This document shows, piece by piece, positions 14,631-26,200 of a stretch of DNA of 64,000 nt. The notes under the pieces were generated by a model that worked only from the letters and a program-made list of their open reading frames with translations, searched no databases and was not told the DNA's origin. Within the stretch, counting starts at the first letter, position 1; each line of letters opens with the position of its first letter. Origin of the DNA: Vibrio sp. Y2-5. Its GTDB lineage: Bacteria > Pseudomonadota > Gammaproteobacteria > Enterobacterales > Vibrionaceae. The stretch is taken from assembly GCF_014596725.1 (NCBI RefSeq), contig NZ_JACVEG010000003.1, forward strand, positions 1 to 64,000, in the 5' to 3' direction. Made by a program: the position numbers and the translations under genes.

Positions 14631-14804
14631 TTATTTATAGAGACCAGAGTTTTTGTCATCTCTTGCGTCACGCCAACCGCCTAGCCAATATGAACGAGCA
14701 TCACTTTGTTGGTATGGACACTCCTCGGGAGATCGTCCATTTAAACCAGCTTTATAACCTTGAGATTGTGCTCTTTCAAGGCGATCACGCTTTTGTCTCT
14801 TCAT
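14631..14804 (-). CDS. rmf: Ribosome modulation factor Rmf
   Basis: A 57-aa gene, short enough to be missed by common length cut-offs. It reads MKRQKRDRLERAQSQGYKAG, then LNGRSPEECPYQ, and WLGGWRDARDD, matching E. coli Rmf throughout. Rmf binds the 30S platform in stationary phase and, with Hpf, promotes 100S ribosome dimers (hibernation). It is convergent with fabA, as in E. coli, and has its own terminator. The ribosome-binding region upstream of ATG 14804 is weak. Growth-phase/ppGpp control is known for E. coli; no specific site could be seen here. Confidence 0.93.
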   Translation of the reverse strand: MKRQKRDRLERAQSQGYKAGLNGRSPEECPYQQSDARSYWLGGWRDARDDKNSGLYK

Positions 14805-14918
14805 AGTGCAGTCCTCATACAGTAACTCGTGTCTTACTTACAACTATTACATTCGTGTGGATCTTTTATGACCACACCATAAAGAATCGCGCAAAACCTC
14901 ATCTTTCTCAAGTCAAAA

Positions 14919-14954
14919 AAAAGCACAAGCCTATTTTTGTGAGCTTGTGCTTTT
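14919..14954 (-). terminator. Terminator after the DUF3466 gene
   Basis: AAAAGCACAAGC (14919-14930) pairs with GCTTGTGCTTTT (14943-14954) around a 12-base loop. A-rich and T-rich flanks on both sides allow function in either direction; it lies 15 bp beyond the stop of the leftward 14970-16670 gene. Confidence 0.8.
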
Positions 14955-14969
14955 CTTGACAAAAAATGA

Positions 14970-16670
14970 CTATTTTCTACGGAACCAACCTAAAGTCAGA
15001 AGTATTAAACTCCATACCCCTAAACTACCACCAGAGCGCTCTGAGGTTGTTGTATCGATAGAACGTTGGCTAATATCGCTCGCCGTAGCACCTGCAATCG
15101 GTACTAGTTTCACAGCAACAACCGTTTCAGTTCCATTACATGTAGCATTGTGAGCAGTAGTACTGTATCCACCACTACACTTCAGTGCAGCACCAGAAAT
15201 AACACCAGCATCATTAATATCCGTAGCATCCACAACGCGATATTGGTTATTACCTGACAATGAGCCGTCATTCGTTAAATCATCTAAGTACCAAGCTTTG
15301 TTTGCAAAGCGACTCATGCGCGTTGCGTCACTACCAGTCGCATTATATGGATATATAAATCCGCGTTTCACTCTTGGTTTTCCGTCTATTTCACGGGTAT
15401 CGGCAAAATCAAGTTGGCCTACAATCTCATTATAATTATTAATGGCTCCCGCTTGACCGCCAGCACCAGCAAACAGGATGCCACCAGTTGGATAAACGGC
15501 GTTCAATGTTGACGCAGAAACATCATTAACAATGAATAGTCGGTTTGAGGCTGAACCGTTGTAAGGTGTATTACCCGTTCTCTTTGCGCTACCAATAGCA
15601 ACTTTATTCTTGTTTACTGATGTAATAACTGAGTTTGTATGAACGGTGTCAGAGCCGATAACAACAGTTGCATCATTCACAACCGTTGATGTCCATGCGG
15701 ATTGGGTATCAAATGTATGAGTGTTGAGATCGAGCTTAAATACCGTTGCATTCATATAATTGAATGACGAGTCATAAGCATTGAAACCTACTCCGTAAAT
15801 AACGTTATCGACAACAACAAAATCACGCATACTTCCTTCTGCGATATTGTTAGATGAAGCTAATGCAGTACCACTTACCCACGGAATCTCTACCGCTGTA
15901 CCACTACTGTTTTCCCAAAGAGCTGGATGAGAAGAGTAGAATGTACCATTATCGGCCGTAGCTTGTTCTTTTGATAGGCTGCCCGCAGTGTATGTACCGT
16001 TAGATTTCCAAGCTCTGGTTTGTAAATAACCTGAAGGTACCTTGTCTTCTGTGCGAGCTGTTACCGAATTTCTTCTAAAGTTTGTAACGTTAGCAAAACC
16101 AGAATCAATACCAATCGCTTTTCCGGAATCTGAAATACTATTTATGACGACGTTAGCAGAATCATAAACTTCATCACTAGTCGTTGAGGCACCTATAAAA
16201 CCAATCGAGTTTGGTGTTGCATTACCGTTGATTTCAGCAGACCAGATATTCCAGCGCGTACTCGCCCACTGGTTACAAGTAGAATAACCTAGTTGAGCTT
16301 TACAATAGTTTTCGAAATCATCGTACGATTGGATTAAATTAAACTGGCGGTTCATCGCAAATGGCGCTTCTTCTCGGAAGCTTAAGCCATCAACTTCCGA
16401 ACCTGAGTTCATTTCTACTAAACGAGTTTCCCCCCCCAGAATATAACTGTCACATGCCTTGGAACCTGCAACACTACTTACAAAACAGTTGTCACTCGCT
16501 CCAGTTGTTGTAGCGGGTTCAATAGCCACACCATAAGAACTCTTATAGCTATATGTAGTACTTGGCGTAACTTCCATTACGTTATAAAGCGCAGCAGAAA
16601 CCTGTGTGGTGGCAAGAATCGCTGAGCTCACTACGCTCAGCTTAAACAATTTTCTATTCATAAAATCCAT
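14970..16670 (-). CDS. DUF3466 family secreted protein with GlyGly-CTERM tail
   Basis: A 566-aa protein with a signal peptide (KLFKLSVVSSAILATTQVSA). A long beta-rich, Ser/Thr/Asn-rich body contains repeated stretches of the kind seen in extracellular propeller repeats (DUF3466, HAF-like). The tail reads SGGSLGVWSLILLTLGWFRRK. The tail fits the GlyGly-CTERM sorting signal: Gly-Gly-Ser, a hydrophobic helix, then Arg/Lys. Such proteins are exported by the type II system, processed by rhombosortase and displayed on the surface in Vibrio. Its start overlaps the stop of uup (TAATG), so the two are translationally coupled. The function of DUF3466 is unknown. Confidence 0.8.
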   Translation of the reverse strand: MDFMNRKLFKLSVVSSAILATTQVSAALYNVMEVTPSTTYSYKSSYGVAIEPATTTGASDNCFVSSVAGSKACDSYILGGETRLVEMNSGSEVDGLSFREEAPFAMNRQFNLIQSYDDFENYCKAQLGYSTCNQWASTRWNIWSAEINGNATPNSIGFIGASTTSDEVYDSANVVINSISDSGKAIGIDSGFANVTNFRRNSVTARTEDKVPSGYLQTRAWKSNGTYTAGSLSKEQATADNGTFYSSHPALWENSSGTAVEIPWVSGTALASSNNIAEGSMRDFVVVDNVIYGVGFNAYDSSFNYMNATVFKLDLNTHTFDTQSAWTSTVVNDATVVIGSDTVHTNSVITSVNKNKVAIGSAKRTGNTPYNGSASNRLFIVNDVSASTLNAVYPTGGILFAGAGGQAGAINNYNEIVGQLDFADTREIDGKPRVKRGFIYPYNATGSDATRMSRFANKAWYLDDLTNDGSLSGNNQYRVVDATDINDAGVISGAALKCSGGYSTTAHNATCNGTETVVAVKLVPIAGATASDISQRSIDTTTSERSGGSLGVWSLILLTLGWFRRK

Positions 16671-18586
16671 TAACTATCCTGTTGCATTGCTTCGAGCTCT
16701 TCCCAGCGCTCAAATGCAATTTCAAGCTCCTGCTCTTTCGCAGTTAACTTGTCTAAAATTGGTTGTGTCACATCTACAGACTGACTAAAGAAATCTGCAT
16801 CGTTAACCTGCTCTTGCATTGCTTCGATTTCAGATTCTAATTCTTCGAGCTTTTGCGGCAGAGTTTCTAATTCACGCTGCAGTTTATAAGATAACTTCTT
16901 AGACTTAGGCTTCACAGGCTCCGATTTGGGAGCTGGCTCAACCGATTTTTCTTGTTTGACGACGTTTTCGACATTACGTGATTGCAGCACTTGAGAACGC
17001 TGCTGCTGAGCATCGTGATAGCCACCGACAAACTCTTCTATTTTCCCGTTACCTTCAAAAATCCAACTCGTGGCCACTGTATTATCGACGAACTCACGGT
17101 CGTGACTGACTAACAATAAAGTGCCTTGATAATTGGCAAGCAAATCTTCCAAAAGTTCCAAAGTTTCGATATCTAAATCGTTGGTTGGTTCATCTAGAAC
17201 CAATAAATTGTTGGATCTTAGGAACAGACGAGCGAGTAGAAGTCTGTTTTTCTCACCGCCTGACAGCGCTTTTACTGGTGTTCTTGCGCGTTTAGGAGCG
17301 AACAAGAAATCTTGAAGATAGCTCAACGCGTGCCGTTGACGCCCCCCTACAGTCACTTCTTGTTTACCATCAGCAAGGTTGTCTATAACCGTTTTTTCAG
17401 GATCTAAAACTTCACGATACTGATCGAAATAGGCCACTTCCAGCTTCGTACCACAATGCAAACGACCACTGTCCGCCTCCAACTGCCCCAAAAGAAGCTT
17501 CAGCAGTGTACTCTTACCACAACCATTCGAGCCAATTAGAGCAATGCGATCGCCGCGCATAATATTGAAGCTAAAGTTATCAACGAGGCATTTACCATCA
17601 ATCGAGTAACTTAAGTTCTCTGCTTCAAATACAATCTTTCCTGAACGGGCTGCATCATCAATTTGCAGGTTAACTTTCCCCTGCACTTCACGTCTTTCAC
17701 TACGTTCTTGACGAAGCTGTTTCAGTGCTCTTACTCGACCTTCATTTCGAGTACGACGAGCTTTAATACCCTGACGAATCCAAACTTCTTCTTGAGCCAA
17801 TTTCTTGTCAAATTCAGCGTTTTGTAGCTCTTCTACTCGCAGTAACTCTTCTTTCTCATTGAGATAATTTTCATAGTTGCCTGGGAAAGAATTCAATTGA
17901 CCACGATCTAAATCTACAATTCGAGTTGCCATAGATTTAATGAACGAGCGGTCGTGAGAAATAAAGATAATTGAGCCTCGGAAGTCCTTTAAAAACCCTT
18001 CCAGCCATTCAATGGTCGTAACGTCTAGGTGGTTGGTAGGCTCATCAAGAAGCAATACATCAGGGTCACACACCAACGCTCGAGCCAATGCAGCTTTACG
18101 CTGCCAGCCACCCGAAAGATCGGTAAGTTTTGTATGACCATCAAGTTTTAACGAGGCTAACACATTCTGAATTCTGTCTTCAAAACGCCATGCGCCAGAA
18201 TGTTCTAGTTGTTCTTGAACGTTGGAAAGCTTCTTAATATTGGACTCAGATGGGTCAACCGCAACCAGATCGAGCAGATCGTTATAGATCCTCAGGTGTT
18301 CACCTACCTCTTGCAAGCCACCAGCGACATAGTCGAAAACTGTGCCTTCCTCATTACGCGGTGGGTCTTGTTCTAAGCGAGAGACAACGACATCTTGCAT
18401 TACTTGCATTTTGCCATCATCCAGCAGAATTTCTCCTGCGATGATTTTCATTAGCGTCGATTTACCAGCGCCGTTTCGGCCAACTAAACACACGCGCTCA
18501 TTTTCTTGCAGTGCAAAATCAGCGTGATCGAGTAAAGGGTGATCACCAAAAGCCAGTAAACCGTTATGAATGGTAATTAATGCCAT
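16670..18586 (-). CDS. uup: ABC-F ATPase Uup
   Basis: A 638-aa soluble ABC-F protein with two ATPase domains. The first has Walker A GRNGAGKST at residues 36-44, signature LSGGWQRK and Walker B LLLDEPTNHLD. The second has Walker A GSNGCGKST, signature LSGGEKNR and LVLDEPTNDLD. The inter-domain linker is rich in Arg/Lys/Glu, and a C-terminal coiled-coil DNA-binding extension (about 560-638) distinguishes Uup from EttA and YheS. Uup is implicated in ribosome function and in suppressing precise transposon excision. The gene overlaps the upstream glutaredoxin gene by 23 bp and the downstream DUF3466 gene by 1 bp. Confidence 0.95.
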   Translation of the reverse strand: MALITIHNGLLAFGDHPLLDHADFALQENERVCLVGRNGAGKSTLMKIIAGEILLDDGKMQVMQDVVVSRLEQDPPRNEEGTVFDYVAGGLQEVGEHLRIYNDLLDLVAVDPSESNIKKLSNVQEQLEHSGAWRFEDRIQNVLASLKLDGHTKLTDLSGGWQRKAALARALVCDPDVLLLDEPTNHLDVTTIEWLEGFLKDFRGSIIFISHDRSFIKSMATRIVDLDRGQLNSFPGNYENYLNEKEELLRVEELQNAEFDKKLAQEEVWIRQGIKARRTRNEGRVRALKQLRQERSERREVQGKVNLQIDDAARSGKIVFEAENLSYSIDGKCLVDNFSFNIMRGDRIALIGSNGCGKSTLLKLLLGQLEADSGRLHCGTKLEVAYFDQYREVLDPEKTVIDNLADGKQEVTVGGRQRHALSYLQDFLFAPKRARTPVKALSGGEKNRLLLARLFLRSNNLLVLDEPTNDLDIETLELLEDLLANYQGTLLLVSHDREFVDNTVATSWIFEGNGKIEEFVGGYHDAQQQRSQVLQSRNVENVVKQEKSVEPAPKSEPVKPKSKKLSYKLQRELETLPQKLEELESEIEAMQEQVNDADFFSQSVDVTQPILDKLTAKEQELEIAFERWEELEAMQQDS

Positions 18587-18806
18587 TATTTTCTAACCAG
18601 TGAGTTAATTCTGAAAAATCAAAAGGCCAGTTAAGCTCTGAGCCTTGATATGAGACTACGGGTATCGTTACCCCGTAACGAGAAAACAGTTCATCGTCGA
18701 ATGCAATGTCAACCACCTCAACTTGAGAAGCGACATTTGCTTGATTAAGTAATGCGAAGGCCATCTCGCATAGATGACAGCCTTCAGTACTGTATAAAGT
18801 AATCAC
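18564..18806 (-). CDS. Glutaredoxin-family protein (80 aa)
   Basis: A small thioredoxin-fold protein with CHLC at residues 10-13 (a CxxC redox motif) and the cis-Pro segment VTIPVVSY. It uses a GTG start at 18806 with GGGAAGG just upstream; no ATG alternative exists. This family (glutaredoxin-like, DUF836) sits beside rlmKL and uup in many gammaproteobacteria. The 3' end overlaps uup by 23 bp. Disulfide reduction is inferred from the motif; the substrate is unknown. Confidence 0.82.
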   Translation of the reverse strand: MITLYSTEGCHLCEMAFALLNQANVASQVEVVDIAFDDELFSRYGVTIPVVSYQGSELNWPFDFSELTHWLENNGINYHS

Positions 18807-18830
18807 TCAACCTTCCCTATTATTTAATTA

Positions 18831-20957
18831 CTAGAGTTGCTTATGAGTAACGATCCAACAGTTATGGATGTGCTTATTACGTTCAAAATCGAGTGGCAGC
18901 GTTTGTGCTGAAATGTTTTTCGCTTCCAAGCCCAAGTTGTCTAGCTCTTCCATATCCATTTTAAAGTGACGTTTATTGTTAGAGAACACGATGGTGCCAC
19001 CTTCACGTAGGATGCGCTTCAGGTTCTTCATCAATTGAATGTGATCTCTTTGAACATCAAAAGACTGCTCCATGCGCTTTGAGTTGGAGAACGTTGGTGG
19101 ATCGATAAAAATTAAATCGTATTGACCCGATGCCTGCTCCAGCCACTGAAGGCAATCCGCTTGGATAAACTGATGTTGACGCCCTACTTGACCATTTAGC
19201 TTCATGTTGTCTTTCGCCCACTCAAGGTAGGTGTTTGACATATCAACCGTAGTGGTTGATTTTGCCCCACCACAAGCCGCATGTACGGTACCTGAGCCGG
19301 TATAAGCAAATAAGTTCAAGAAGTCTTTGCCTTGAGCCATCTCACCTAACTTACGACGAGTGATTTTATGATCTAAGAAAAGACCTGTATCCAAGTAGTC
19401 ATGTAAGTTAACGATCAGCTTTACACCATACTCGCTGACTTCCATTGTTTGGGACTGCTGTGCAAACTTTTGATATTGAGACGTACCTTTTTGCTTCTGA
19501 CGAACTTTTAGAACCACATTGTTTGCGTTTGTTCCCGTCACCTGAATCGCAGCTCGAATGATGTCAGTAAGACGACGTTTCGCCTTCTCTTCTGGAATAT
19601 TCTTAGGCGCTGCGTACTCTTGGATAACTAGCTGGTCCTGATAAACATCAATCGCCACGTTGTATTCAGGAAGATCGGCATCATAGATACGATAACAGTC
19701 TAAACCTTCTCGTTTCGCCCATTTACCAATCTTGCCAATGTTCTTCTTCAATCGATTTGAGAAATCTGGAGCAATTTGTGTTGACTGTGACTGCTGCTCA
19801 TCTTCAGAACGTTCACGAGCAGAAATTGAATAGTTCTTTTGGTGACAAGGTAACGCACCGTTATTCAGCTTGTACTGTTTCTCCGCGCGCATACGCAAAC
19901 AGCTTAGCAGTTCGTCTGAGCTAGAGAAGATAGATGCCTGGCAACCACCAAACTCTGATTTCAGTTGAGCACCAAATGCAGTGTAGAGCGCAATCAGGCC
20001 AGGATGAGTACCCAAACGCTCACCGTATGGTGGGTTACACACAATAACGCCATTCTCAAAACCTTGTGGCTTCTTAAGCAGAGAAGCATCACCAAGTTCA
20101 AATTGAATCAAGTTTTCTACACCAGCGCGTCGAGCATTATCTTTAGCTGTTTTAAGAACGCGACTATCGTTATCTAAGCCAAAAAACTTAGCGTCAGCTT
20201 TATTGACACCCCTTCTTGCTTGAACACTCGCTTCAGATTTCACCTCTGCCCAAAGCTCTGGCTCAAAATCTTGAAGCGATTCAAAACCCCATTTCTCGCG
20301 CTTAAGTCCAGGAGCGATATTTGCTGCCATCATTGCAGCTTCAATCAATAAGGTTCCTGAACCACACATAGGGTCTAGCAGTTGCTTAGAAACATCCCAA
20401 CCACTACGTAAAATGATTGCCGCAGCCAGAGTTTCTCTGAGTGGCGCACGTCCAGATTCCGGTCTGTAACCTCGGACATGTAAGCCACCACCAACCATAT
20501 CGATCCCAAGTAGCGCTTTATCGTTATGCAAACGAACATGAATGCGAAGATCTGCATGATCTTTACTGATCGAAGGTCGTGGAAGATTTTTCTTTTCAAA
20601 ACAATCAACTACAGCATCTTTTACTTTCATCGCGCCATATTGACTGTTACGGATCTCTCGGTTTGTACCATTGAAGTCAACAACAAACTTTTTAGAGCTG
20701 TGAAAATGATTGACCCAGTTCACTGACGTCACCGAAAGGTACAAGTCCATATCATTTTGACAATTGAATTCTGTAATAACACGTACAAATCGTGAAGCAA
20801 GTCGGCTCCATAAACAACAACGGTATATTTGCTCGTTTGACGCCTTGAATTTCACCCCTGCTTGCACAGGTTTGGCGTCAGAAATCCCTAATTTTGTTAA
20901 TTCTTCTACTAATAGGTTCTCAAGACCGTTTGAGGTTACCGCTAGATACTGATTCAT
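18831..20957 (-). CDS. rlmL: 23S rRNA methyltransferase RlmKL (m7G2069/m2G2445)
   Basis: A 708-aa fused enzyme like E. coli RlmKL (702 aa). An N-terminal THUMP domain is followed by the RlmL Rossmann methyltransferase with [14 protein letters not shown] and catalytic [10 protein letters not shown] second, RlmK methyltransferase has [16 protein letters not shown] and [10 protein letters not shown]. It methylates G2445 (N2) and G2069 (N7) of 23S rRNA, using SAM. It is 24 bp upstream of the glutaredoxin gene in the same direction, and the order rlmKL-uup is as in E. coli. Confidence 0.96.
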   Translation of the reverse strand: MNQYLAVTSNGLENLLVEELTKLGISDAKPVQAGVKFKASNEQIYRCCLWSRLASRFVRVITEFNCQNDMDLYLSVTSVNWVNHFHSSKKFVVDFNGTNREIRNSQYGAMKVKDAVVDCFEKKNLPRPSISKDHADLRIHVRLHNDKALLGIDMVGGGLHVRGYRPESGRAPLRETLAAAIILRSGWDVSKQLLDPMCGSGTLLIEAAMMAANIAPGLKREKWGFESLQDFEPELWAEVKSEASVQARRGVNKADAKFFGLDNDSRVLKTAKDNARRAGVENLIQFELGDASLLKKPQGFENGVIVCNPPYGERLGTHPGLIALYTAFGAQLKSEFGGCQASIFSSSDELLSCLRMRAEKQYKLNNGALPCHQKNYSISARERSEDEQQSQSTQIAPDFSNRLKKNIGKIGKWAKREGLDCYRIYDADLPEYNVAIDVYQDQLVIQEYAAPKNIPEEKAKRRLTDIIRAAIQVTGTNANNVVLKVRQKQKGTSQYQKFAQQSQTMEVSEYGVKLIVNLHDYLDTGLFLDHKITRRKLGEMAQGKDFLNLFAYTGSGTVHAACGGAKSTTTVDMSNTYLEWAKDNMKLNGQVGRQHQFIQADCLQWLEQASGQYDLIFIDPPTFSNSKRMEQSFDVQRDHIQLMKNLKRILREGGTIVFSNNKRHFKMDMEELDNLGLEAKNISAQTLPLDFERNKHIHNCWIVTHKQL

Positions 20958-21414
20958 ACTGTTCTTTAGCTAATAAAAATGGTGTCAGATTATAACTGAC
21001 AATGGACAACTTGCCCAAATCTAAACACCCCAAATCCATAAAAACACAAAACATCCTTTCTGCTACCCAAAAAACGCCAGATAAATCATCGCTCAGGCTA
21101 AAGCTAATAATTTAAGGCCTCATAGCGATAGTGAGTATTTATTCACTATAAAATTGGACTATACCAGATGCATTTTTACACTGTAAATTAGTTACAAAAT
21201 CAGCTAAAACGGGAATTTTTTGATGCTTGGGGTGTGAGATTTGAGCGATTTGGATGTCACATTTGAGGGAAAATAAATGTAATTAATTTGTCAGAATCAA
21301 AAATGAGATAGCAGGAACGGATGTTACCCTAACTGTCGACGACAAATTTTAGGCAAAAAAAATCGGCTTTACGCCGATGGGAAATGAAACAAAGGAACGA
21401 AAATACTAGGGAAA
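20958..21414. other. 457-bp intergenic region between rlmKL and zapC
   Basis: No gene is seen. The stretch holds the zapC terminator and a likely rlmKL promoter zone. It also holds a 7-bp inverted repeat, ATAGTGA (21128-21134) and TCACTAT (21143-21149), with an 8-base spacer. That repeat could be an operator or a hairpin in the rlmKL leader. The region is AT-rich. Confidence 0.5.
21354..21378 (-). terminator. Terminator after zapC
   Basis: On the minus strand ATCGGC, loop GTAAA, GCCGAT, then eight T. It lies about 37 bp beyond the zapC stop. Confidence 0.85.
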
Positions 21415-21957
21415 CTAGCCTACCATCGCCATAGGCTGAGGTAGAAAAATTTGATTTGCTGAAGCCATTCGATCATGCATGACTTTAATGACCTGTCCAA
21501 AGCGCAATTGCTTCGAACCGTTTAGAGCAAAATCTTCTAGGTCAACGAGAGCACAAAGACTTGCGCTGTCACCTACTTCTAAGACGATAAAGTATCCTTG
21601 GCCATTACTATTAACCAAGCTGACAATTTCACCCTCTTCTGGAGAAAAACCACTGCTTTGATAGTCAAAGAACCAGCTCTTTGGTTGAACTGGCTTATGG
21701 AAGCGCTTTGCAGCTACACAGTAAAGAACTAATTCTACTTTGCGCGGCTCACTGAGATTCAAACAATCAATGCGCTCTTTATAAGTTTGATAGTCGGAAG
21801 CGTCATCAACGGTAAATTGATTGGATGCAAAAGCGCAATCTACTAATAGATTGCTGCTAAGGTTAGTGCGAAACACCATATCCTCACCCAGTTCTAACAT
21901 CAGATAGCCTTCACTATCTGAGTAGTACCAATTCCATTTGTCACTCGGTTTAAGCAT
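21415..21957 (-). CDS. zapC: Cell division protein ZapC
   Basis: A 180-aa protein matching ZapC (YcbW): N-terminal KPSDKWNWYY, central VELVLYCVAAKRF, PKSWFF and C-terminal RFGQVIKVMHDR. ZapC binds FtsZ and stabilises polymer bundles in the Z ring. The gene lies next to pyrD, as in E. coli, and has its own terminator. With matP in the same window, two Z-ring/terminus factors are close together. Confidence 0.92.
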   Translation of the reverse strand: MLKPSDKWNWYYSDSEGYLMLELGEDMVFRTNLSSNLLVDCAFASNQFTVDDASDYQTYKERIDCLNLSEPRKVELVLYCVAAKRFHKPVQPKSWFFDYQSSGFSPEEGEIVSLVNSNGQGYFIVLEVGDSASLCALVDLEDFALNGSKQLRFGQVIKVMHDRMASANQIFLPQPMAMVG

Positions 21958-22054
21958 TGTCCTGACTCTCTATATATTTATTATCAGACTATTTAGGTAA
22001 AACGCTTAATTACCCTTGCCAACTAACTGAAGTTCATTCTAAGAGAGGAAAAAC

Positions 22055-22089
22055 AAAAAAAAAGAGGAAATGATTTACTCATTCCCTCT
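22055..22089 (-). terminator. Terminator after pyrD
   Basis: On the minus strand AGAGGGAATGA, loop GTAAA, TCATTTCCTCT, then nine T. One G/T position is unpaired or wobble. Confidence 0.85.
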
Positions 22090-22137
22090 CTACATTACCT
22101 TGTCACTTTTGCGTAAATCTATACGCTGCAAGACAAA

Positions 22138-23148
22138 TTAGATGTTTTTTACGATGTCCGCGACCAAACGTGGTCCTTGGTAAATAAAGCCACTGTAAAC
22201 TTGAACAAGTTTTGCACCAGCCAACAATTTCTCTTTAGCGGCAACATACGAATCAATACCACCAACACCAATAATTGGAATTTGATCGCTTAGCTCACGG
22301 TATAAACATTTGATCACTTCAGTGCTGCGAGATTGGAGTGGCTTACCACTTAACCCACCCGCTTCATTGCCGTATTTCATACCTTCAACCAAAGAACGAT
22401 CCAAAGTAGTGTTGGTTGCAATTACGCCATCGATTTGGTTCTTAAGTAACGATGCACAAATCTGTTTAATTTCATCATCACTCAGATCGGGTGCAATTTT
22501 CAGAGCTAAAGGAACATATTTATCATGCTTGCTAGCAAGTTCAGCTTGTTTTTCCTTCAGCGCTGCTAAGAGTTCATCGAGTGCTTCGCCGTATTGTAAA
22601 GTGCGTAGTCCCGGTGTATTTGGCGATGAGATGTTTACAGCAATATAACCAGCATACTGATAAACCTTCTCCATACAGATCAGATAATCATCCGCACCCT
22701 TTTCGATTGGTGTGTCTTTATTTTTACCGATATTGATACCGATAATCCCGTCGTAATTGGCTTTCTTTACATTCTCAACCAGGTTATCAACGCCTAGGTT
22801 GTTAAAACCCATGCGGTTAATGATCCCTTCTGCTGGAATGATACGAAAAAGACGTGGTTTGTCGTTTCCTGATTGAGGACGAGGAGTTACTGTCCCTACT
22901 TCTACGAATCCGAAACCCATAGCACCAAATGCATCAATACATTCGCCATTTTTATCAAGACCAGCCGCAAGACCAACAGGGTTTTTGAATGTTAATCCCA
23001 TACATTCTACTGGTCGATTAGGGAGATGTTGACGATAGAAGAGATCAAGAGGAGTGCCGGTAAAACGTTTGAAGTTTTGGATGGCAAGATCATGCGCCTT
23101 TTCAGCATCCAATTTGAAAAAGCCAGTTCTGGCTAAGCGGTAGAGCAT
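22138..23148 (-). CDS. pyrD: Dihydroorotate dehydrogenase (quinone), class 2
   Basis: PyrD oxidises dihydroorotate to orotate at the inner membrane with FMN and quinone, the fourth step of pyrimidine synthesis. The 336-aa length matches E. coli. The amphipathic N-terminal membrane helix ([21 protein letters not shown]) identifies class 2. FMN/substrate motifs seen include [32 protein letters not shown] with the catalytic Ser, and [13 protein letters not shown] precedes ATG 23148. Terminators lie on both sides, so it is monocistronic. Confidence 0.97.
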   Translation of the reverse strand: MLYRLARTGFFKLDAEKAHDLAIQNFKRFTGTPLDLFYRQHLPNRPVECMGLTFKNPVGLAAGLDKNGECIDAFGAMGFGFVEVGTVTPRPQSGNDKPRLFRIIPAEGIINRMGFNNLGVDNLVENVKKANYDGIIGINIGKNKDTPIEKGADDYLICMEKVYQYAGYIAVNISSPNTPGLRTLQYGEALDELLAALKEKQAELASKHDKYVPLALKIAPDLSDDEIKQICASLLKNQIDGVIATNTTLDRSLVEGMKYGNEAGGLSGKPLQSRSTEVIKCLYRELSDQIPIIGVGGIDSYVAAKEKLLAGAKLVQVYSGFIYQGPRLVADIVKNI

Positions 23149-23162
23149 TGTGCCTCCGATAG

Positions 23163-23187
23163 AAAAAAGCCCCGATTAAACGGGGCG
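23163..23187 (-). terminator. Terminator after the NAD-glutamate dehydrogenase gene
   Basis: On the minus strand GCCCCG, loop TTTAAT, CGGGGC, then six T. Confidence 0.88.
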
Positions 23188-23221
23188 TAATTATTGTCTT
23201 ATTCGGCTAACAATTCAAACT

Positions 23222-26200
23222 TTATTCAACCGCTTGGCAGTTTAAGTTGAGCAGCATCAATTCTCTTAATGCAACAGAGAATTTCGCAAACTCATGGACT
23301 GTACCGACTTTGAACTCATTAAGGATGTTTTCCCAACGATGTAAAGAGACTGAATTAACTTCCATCCATTCTTCCAGCGCTTTGATAACATCAATTTCAC
23401 CACTTGCACATTCACAGTTAAGCACTTGTGCAGTTAATTGGCGTTGCTGCCAATCCAGATCTTCTCTGAAAGCTGCACGAGCTAATACCTGCCAGTTATT
23501 GTCTGTTGCTTGGATATTAATCTGTTTCAAGAACCAATGCAGAGACAAACGGTCGCCAAGGTTGAAGTACAGTTTGGCTGTTTGCTCAACTGATTTCTGT
23601 TTTTCCTTAGCTACTGTAGATATATCCAGTACTGAATGTAAGCTAGACAAACGAGAAACATAGTTAGCCAGTTTCGGTTCGATACCTTTCTCGATCCAAA
23701 CTTTAGCCATAATGTTGTGTTCTTCTACTTCTTCAGCCACAAGCACTTCATCAAGTTTGGTGGCAATAGCTTCTACATCCGCTTGGTACAACTCAATCAA
23801 ATCACGAACTGATTGTTTACCCGGACGATTACGTAGCAACCAACGAGATAGACGGCGTAGAGTACGACGAACATGGAACATCACTTCGTACTGCGTCAAT
23901 GCATCGGCTTTGTTGTCCAGCTTACGCAATTCTTCCAACACAGAACCTAGTTTGTAAATTTCACGAGCAGCAGCATATGCATTGGTAATATCTACAGCAT
24001 TAGAACCAGTTTCTTCCTGCAAACGAGTAACGAAGTTACAACCCATTTCGTTAACCATCTGATTCGCAAGCGCCGTTGCAATAATTTCAGCACGTAGCGG
24101 ATGGTTCTGCATGTGTTGTGAATAGTTACGACGTAACTCAGTTGGGAAGTATTGCATTAATTGCTGAGCATGGAACTCATCATTCGCAATCTCTTCACAA
24201 GCCAGCTCGTCTTTCAACACCATCTTGCCGTAGGCAACGAGTACAGAAAGCTCTGGACGCGTTAAACCTTGACCCAGTTTTTCACGTTCAAGCAGTGTTT
24301 CATCATCAGGAATATATTCCAGAGCACGATCCAAATGCCCTGCTTTCTCCAATTGGTGAATAAAGCGGACTTGTTCTTTGACGACAGCGACACCTTGTTG
24401 TTCGGTCACAGAAATCGATTCTGACTGAACATAGGCATCTTCAAGAACGATCATACCAACTTCGTCTTCCATTGATTCGAGCACTTGGTTACGTTGCTTG
24501 ATCGTCATGTCACCATTTGCAACCAGACCATTCAAGAAGATCTTAATGTTAACTTCGTTATCTGAACAGTCCACACCACCAACGTTATCAACGAAATCGG
24601 TGTTCACTCGTCCGCCTTTCAATGCGTATTCCACACGTCCAAGCTGCGTCATACCTAAGTTACCGCCTTCACCAACAATCTTAGCGTTGAGGTCACGACC
24701 ATCAATACGCAGTGCATCGTTCGCACGATCACCCACATCTGTGTGCGTTTCACGCGAAGACTTAACGTAAGTACCGATACCACCGTTCCATAACAGATCA
24801 ACTTCCATACAAAGGATCATCTTAATCAGCTCATTTGGAGCAACAGATCCTTTTTTAGTCCCTAACATCTTCTGAATTTCAGGCGTTAAGGTAATGGATT
24901 TTGCCTTACGTGAGAAAATACCACCGCCCTTAGAAATCAATTTAGGGTTGTAGTCTTCCCAGCTAGAACGTGGAAGATTGAACAAGCGATTACGCTCTTC
25001 CCAACTGCTTGCAGCATCTGGTGTTGGATCAATGAAGATATGTAAGTGATTAAATGCGCACTGTAGACGAATGTGTTTCGACAGCAACATGCCGTTACCA
25101 AATACGTCACCAGCCATATCGCCGATACCAACTGCAGTGAAGTCTGTGGTTTGGCAATCAATACCAATTTCGCGGAAATGACGTTTAACTGATTCCCAGC
25201 CGCCTTTTGCGGTAATACCCATAGCTTTGTGATCGTAACCATTCGAACCACCAGAGGCGAAAGCATCACCTAACCAGAAGTGGTATTCTTCAGAAACCGA
25301 GTTAGCAAGGTCAGAGAATGTAGCAGTACCTTTGTCTGCCGCAACAACCAAATACGGATCGTCTTCATCGTGGCGAACGACATTCACAGGAGCAACAAGA
25401 TCGCCTTCGACAATATTGTCTGTAACGTCTAATAGCGCACGAATAAAACGTTTATAACATCGCTGACCTTCAGCGAAAATTTCATCACGAGTGTTGTACA
25501 GGTACTGTTTCTTACAGACGAAGCCACCTTTTGCACCTACAGGAACAATTACGGTGTTCTTAACTTGCTGTGCTTTTACCAGACCAAGAATTTCAGTACG
25601 GAAATCTTCTTGGCGGTCAGACCAACGCAAGCCACCACGTGCAACCTTACCACCACGTAGATGCACACCCTCAATATCTGGTGCGTAGACGAAGATTTCA
25701 AAAGCAGGCACAGGTGCCGGAATCTCTGGGATCTCTTTTGGCTTCATCTTTAATGCCAACCAAGGTTTTGGTTGCTTATCTTCATCCAATTGGTAGTAGT
25801 TGGTGCGGTAAGTCGCGAGGATCATTTCCATGTAGCGACGAATGATACGGTCATCATCAAGACTTTCGACATGATCTAACTGTTCTGTGATCTTGTTAAT
25901 CAGTTCAGTTTGACCTTTTTGAGCGCCTTTATGTTTCGGATCAAAACGACGTACAAACAGATCCACCAAGCCTTTCGCTACGTCAGGATAATGGCTTAAT
26001 GTATCTTCGATGTATTGTTGGCTGAATGGGAAACCCACTTGGCGCATATAACGAGCGTAGGCACGAAGAATCGATACTTCTCTACCAGTTAATGAAGCGC
26101 CTAGAACTAAACGGTTGAAACCGTCACTTTCCAGATCACCATACCAAATAGCGGCAAATGCTTGTTGGAAACGATCACGAGCTTCACGAAGATCAACTTG

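Noticed and set aside
14624..14806. 60-aa open frame on the + strand
   Set aside because: Shadow of rmf, which is on the minus strand and matches the known protein.
20958..21414. Long gap as an sRNA gene
   Set aside because: No terminator on the rlmKL-proximal side and no compact fold beyond a 7-bp repeat.
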